This document shows positions 60,465 to 64,000 of a stretch of DNA of 64,000 nt, piece after piece. The stretch is from Epiperipatus broadwayi (Eukaryota > Onychophora > Udeonychophora > Euonychophora > Peripatidae): NCBI GenBank assembly GCA_028023455.1, contig JAQFVV010012402.1:17112935-17176934 (forward strand). The letters are read 5' to 3'. Below the pieces are notes generated by a model, which ran no database searches, had not been told where the DNA came from, and saw only the letters and a program-made list of their open reading frames with translations. The position numbers and the translations under genes are program-made. How positions within the stretch are numbered: position 1 is the first letter of the stretch; each line of letters opens with the position of its first letter.

Positions 60465-62720
60465 CCATTTGTAATAATACAGAATCACTGGGGTGAAGCT
60501 TGGGTGATGGAAGAAAACCATCATCAACCCCAAGTCAAATACAAAATTTAAATATAAAATTAAATACAAATGAATAGGATGAGAGATCAACAAATAACTA
60601 ATTATAATTAACTATAAATTTACCAGCATTACAGATGAATAATAATCATAATCATTCATCATCATGAACGATCAATAATAAAAAATAAATTAGTCAATTT
60701 TGTGATTGGATTTGAAATGGGTCTACTATAGACTAAACTTAAATGCTAATCCATAAGAATATAAGAAAAAATGATGGGATATTATGATCATCATCAATGT
60801 TCTGACCACATAGTACCATTATTGTACTTGCCAACTATAAACTGAATATATATAAATAATTAAATGAAATGTAATATATGGACTTTAAAGGATATCCCCT
60901 TTGTGCCATTCGGAATCATTATCTAGTTGTCCAAATCACTAAACAAACTATATTATAAACTATTATGCATGAATCAAGCTCAGAGAGCAAAAGCTCTATA
61001 ATTGTTACTGTGATCAAGAGATATAATATAAACATAATATTCTAAAACTATTTTAGGATTAATTACATTCACTGGAATAACTTTAAAAATGAAATATAAA
61101 TTTATTAATAAGAATTCAATTAAAATGATATTAAGATTGCCTAAGTATACCATAAATATAAATCTGCTATTCTGATTTTGATTAATACAATAAGCTATCA
61201 CATTGTGATTTACAATATCTCATAATATATTTATACAAAACTCACCTAAATATAAGCATATAGACATGTTGTATAATTTATGAACAGGGGACTTGCCATA
61301 AACCTATAAATGAAATTAATGTTTATAATACATAATCAACGACTGACCTAACATATATGTGTGTGCATTTGGAAATGTGTGCACACATTGGCATTTATGA
61401 AAAAATAATTTTTTCAATACACAATTCAATATCAAAAAACATAAAATGCACAGATATGTAAGCACTCAGATGTGCTGTATAATAATTTAAAAATTCACAT
61501 GTTGGAATTGTTATAGCCATAAAAAAATTCAATTCGTTTTTAATAATATATAAATGCACACGTGTATATATATAAAAATAGATAGTATGAATTAAGCTAT
61601 TAATTAACCTGTTCTTTTATATGTAAGTTTTCTTTAATATATATATTACTCTTTTGACAATCTTTCATCAAAAGTTTTTTTTAGGTTGCTTCTAATTAAT
61701 TTTAAACATTTTTCAAAATATTCCAGAAAGTTCTTTTGTTCAATATAGAAAGATTTTTGGAGTTTTCTTTTTAGACATTTTACTTTTAAATGAGAGATTT
61801 TCACAATCATCATTTTCACTGAAGAATCACTTTTAATAAATAAACTGGAAATAGTCATTTATTACTTTCTTTCATTATTCTAGTTTTAGTTGAATAATTT
61901 AGTTAAAATTTTTTAGCTGATACTTTATATACACAACACAGTACTTTTGTCTGTGCTTCTTTGTATATTAATAGAATGTATGGAGCATGGTAATCTTGTA
62001 AGGTAGTCTCTTCTAAAATCGTAGACTGGCTTATTGTCATCTTTGGAAAAGTATAATCCAGAAACTGATGGCCGGCAATGAGCTTCCTTCTGTTTGTTAT
62101 CTAATACGCATGTATATAGGGGCTTTGAACCACATAAAAGCTGGGTCTTGCTTTCATGTTAATCCAAACTTACTGTTATGAACTAGCTGCAGCTGGATAC
62201 ACTCTTACCTCCAGTTATAATTTCATAATTATGATGGTGTCATAATCAGTACCCCCCCTGATTTTTTTTCCTCTCCTTTTTATTGTCTGGGTGGAATAAA
62301 AAAAAACAGTTATTGAAAGTAAGTTTTCTTTATCTTGATAAACCTTTCAAAAACAATTTTGTAGGATTTTTATCAAAATATGCTAAATAAGCTTTAATTA
62401 AAAAAATTTGTTAATCAAAATAGATAGTGGAATTTAATAATTACTAGTATATGTTTCGTAACATAAAACATGCTTATCTTAATTTCAAAATCAGAATTAA
62501 TAAAATATTAGATCTTTTTAAATATTTAATTTATAATAAATTTTTTTTTGAATTCAAAATTATTTAATTTTTAACTGTTATTCCAGTGTAATATAGAAAA
62601 TATTTACAAACATTTTTTGTCTGTGTTTATGTCTACTTTTCCTTTTAACTTCATATATATACATGAACACATGCTACTAAGTAGTTGTATGCCATAAGAC
62701 CCATAACCAACTCAATATCT
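60465..62720 (+). repeat. Repeat family R, copy 2 (uninterrupted)
   Basis: The most continuous copy in direct orientation, running from GTAATAATACAGAATCACTG to GTTGTATGCCATAAGACC...CAATATCT. It gives the pre-insertion order for copy 1. The part equivalent to the 72-codon segment at 41511-41729 (around 62130-62260) is frameshifted here. The ORFs at 60318-60593, 60980-61201 and 61646-61858 are chance readings of the repeat. Confidence 0.8.
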
Positions 62721-62849
62721 TGATTCAGTGCTTTAATCACAGTAGAAGTGGTTCCTAGAATCAAATATCTTTTAATACCAGTTACCTTTCTTGCAGTTGT
62801 TAATAATGCATTAGTTATTTTATTGATTTCATTCGAGTCTGAACCATCT

Positions 62850-63620
62850 TCAAAAACTTAAGATTTTAAAACAATTTGCAAGGTGTATTCTAAATTTATT
62901 GCATTGTTTCTGAAGATTTGGAATATTAACTGTTATTACTATTTTTCTTAATAATTTTTCTAGTTTTGCATTAATATATATCTTACATCTTACTAATTGA
63001 TGTTCACTTCCTATATTGAATCTATTTAAATAATATAGTTTTGAAACATATTTTCTGTTATCTAAAATTTAATCCAATTCTGCTATACCTTCATTTGGAT
63101 GCTTCCATGTCTATTTTTTTTTAATTCCACAAGTCTGTGTCTTTACTTATTTCTATCACTATAAATAAATTTTTCCTCAATACTTTTATTTTTCAGTTGT
63201 TTACTAATTCTAATATTAAAATTTTCCATGTCAATTTTAAAATTTTTGATCTGATTGAAGGTATTTTCTACATCTGTACAAAAATCCTCTATTTTTTCAT
63301 GACAATGAAAACTTGTTGGGGCATAAAATTGATTTATGTGCATTTGATATCTTCCATTAAATTGAATAACTGATCTTGCTCTCTGTCTGATATACCACCA
63401 ATTTCCACAACTTTGTTCTTCAGGTTTTTATTTATAATGAATCTTATTTCACTTGTGCTTCTAAGATTTGTATCATTATATTAAAATATATGTACACTTT
63501 TTAAAACAATTGTCTCTTTCATCTTTTTTACTTTACAAAGTATAACATTAATGTCCCATGTAATATTAGACAATTGTTTTTCAATTTTTGCAATCTTCCT
63601 TCACTTAAAAGTGATTTGAA
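62850..63620 (-). pseudogene. Decayed LINE 5' part with APE endonuclease
   Basis: On the minus strand, in order, there is ALSNITWDI (near 63570), then SEIRFIINKNLKNKVVEIGG and the hallmark INQFYAPTSFHCHEKIEDF (near 63280-63345). Next come DMENFNIRISKQ (a mutated GDFNAxIGK), TWKHPNEGIAELD-like (W-T-W-x-SPN, DYI region near 63060-63110) and FNIGSEHQLVRCKI (SDHRLV box near 62985-63020). This is the full order of an apurinic endonuclease domain of an RTE-like LINE. Stops and shifts show decay. The RT that should follow is replaced by repeat R. Confidence 0.75.
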
Positions 63621-63779
63621 ATTATAAGTACTTAAATAAAATGTCATCAAATGTGGAGTCTGCAATCAGCATTTTAAGGACCCTCCCCAAATGTTGTCTT
63701 GGTTAGTGACTTTATAGCCTCCTCATAATAAGTGCCATAATTTATTTTTGTCTATTATAATTATAAATGTTTATAAGAA

Positions 63780-64000
63780 AAACAGGATCCTAGTATAGTA
63801 GGCCTACCCACCCCAAGTCATGCTATGCTTGAAAGCAGAAAGGGTACAAATAATGAAGTTATGGGAAAATAAATTTGAACAAAGTGATTATACAGAAAGA
63901 CAAAGCTTATGTTGTGGAAATGGGATGGAGCAGATTATGGGAAAGCTTAAGGTGAGGAATGGAAGGGGAAGGTAAACTGGCTAACAGGTTTCTTTGGGCA
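63780..64000. other. Purine-rich segment at the right edge
   Basis: Noticeably less AT-rich than its surroundings (many GGAA, GGGG and AAGG runs) and cut by the window edge. I see no motif. It is possibly the start of another repeat. Confidence 0.3.

Noticed and set aside
60318-60593. 91-codon minus-strand ORF
   Set aside because: Spans the end of the tandem duplication and the start of repeat R copy 2. Not open in copy 1 or the inverted copy.

Overview
This is eukaryotic nuclear DNA from an intron-rich invertebrate animal. It is very AT-rich, full of interspersed repeats, and has no long intact ORF. Real coding sequence is confined to short exons bounded by GT/AG splice sites. I recognise two conserved metazoan genes by eye. 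The protein style looks like an arthropod or related invertebrate, but I cannot name the organism.

Genes. COX20 (mitochondrial complex IV assembly) enters from the left on the + strand. Its last two coding exons are at 1549-1612 and 6105-6237. GPATCH11 (CCDC75) is on the - strand and is complete: coding exons 44422-44477, 37219-37391, 31373-31605, 21192-21299, 21035-21116 and 6255-6310. They join without a frame break into 708 nt, or 235 codons plus stop, carrying a G-patch and a C-terminal Cys-rich DUF4187-type domain. The two genes converge, with stop codons only 17 bp apart. The last GPATCH11 exon lies inside the COX20 3' UTR, so the two mRNAs should overlap as antisense. A CpG-bearing patch with CRE and ETS motifs near 47.76-47.83 kb is the best promoter candidate for GPATCH11.

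Repeats. The introns and the right third are layered transposon relics. There are several decayed APE-type LINE fragments (1.8-2.2, 4.15-4.33, 14.5-16.6, 51.9-52.2 and 62.85-63.6 kb) and a Penelope-like reverse transcriptase on the - strand (27.4-29.85 kb) split by a 1 kb hairpin. TIR elements with visible target duplications lie at 38217-39370 (8-bp TSD) and 57564-58733 (TA TSD, pogo/Tigger-like). A 1.39 kb solo-LTR-like element has a perfect GTAT duplication (22012-23398). A roughly 2.3 kb unclassified repeat occurs three times (41.1-43.6 kb inverted, 52.3-59.7 kb interrupted, 60.5-62.7 kb). Comparing its copies shows that a 3.7 kb composite of inverted LTR-like units and a second 2 kb block were inserted into one of them.

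Most unusual signal. Two large fold-back elements inside GPATCH11 introns (18.15-19.03 and 30.23-31.25 kb) carry four copies of a hammerhead-ribozyme-like motif: CUGANGA, a short stem II, GAAAC, a minimal stem III, a GUC site and a long two-part stem I. In the second element each half is a greater-than-unit-length copy of the same 456-bp unit, and a 14-bp target duplication flanks the whole. That resembles a retrozyme-type retroelement copied from multimeric or circular RNA and inserted as an inverted dimer.
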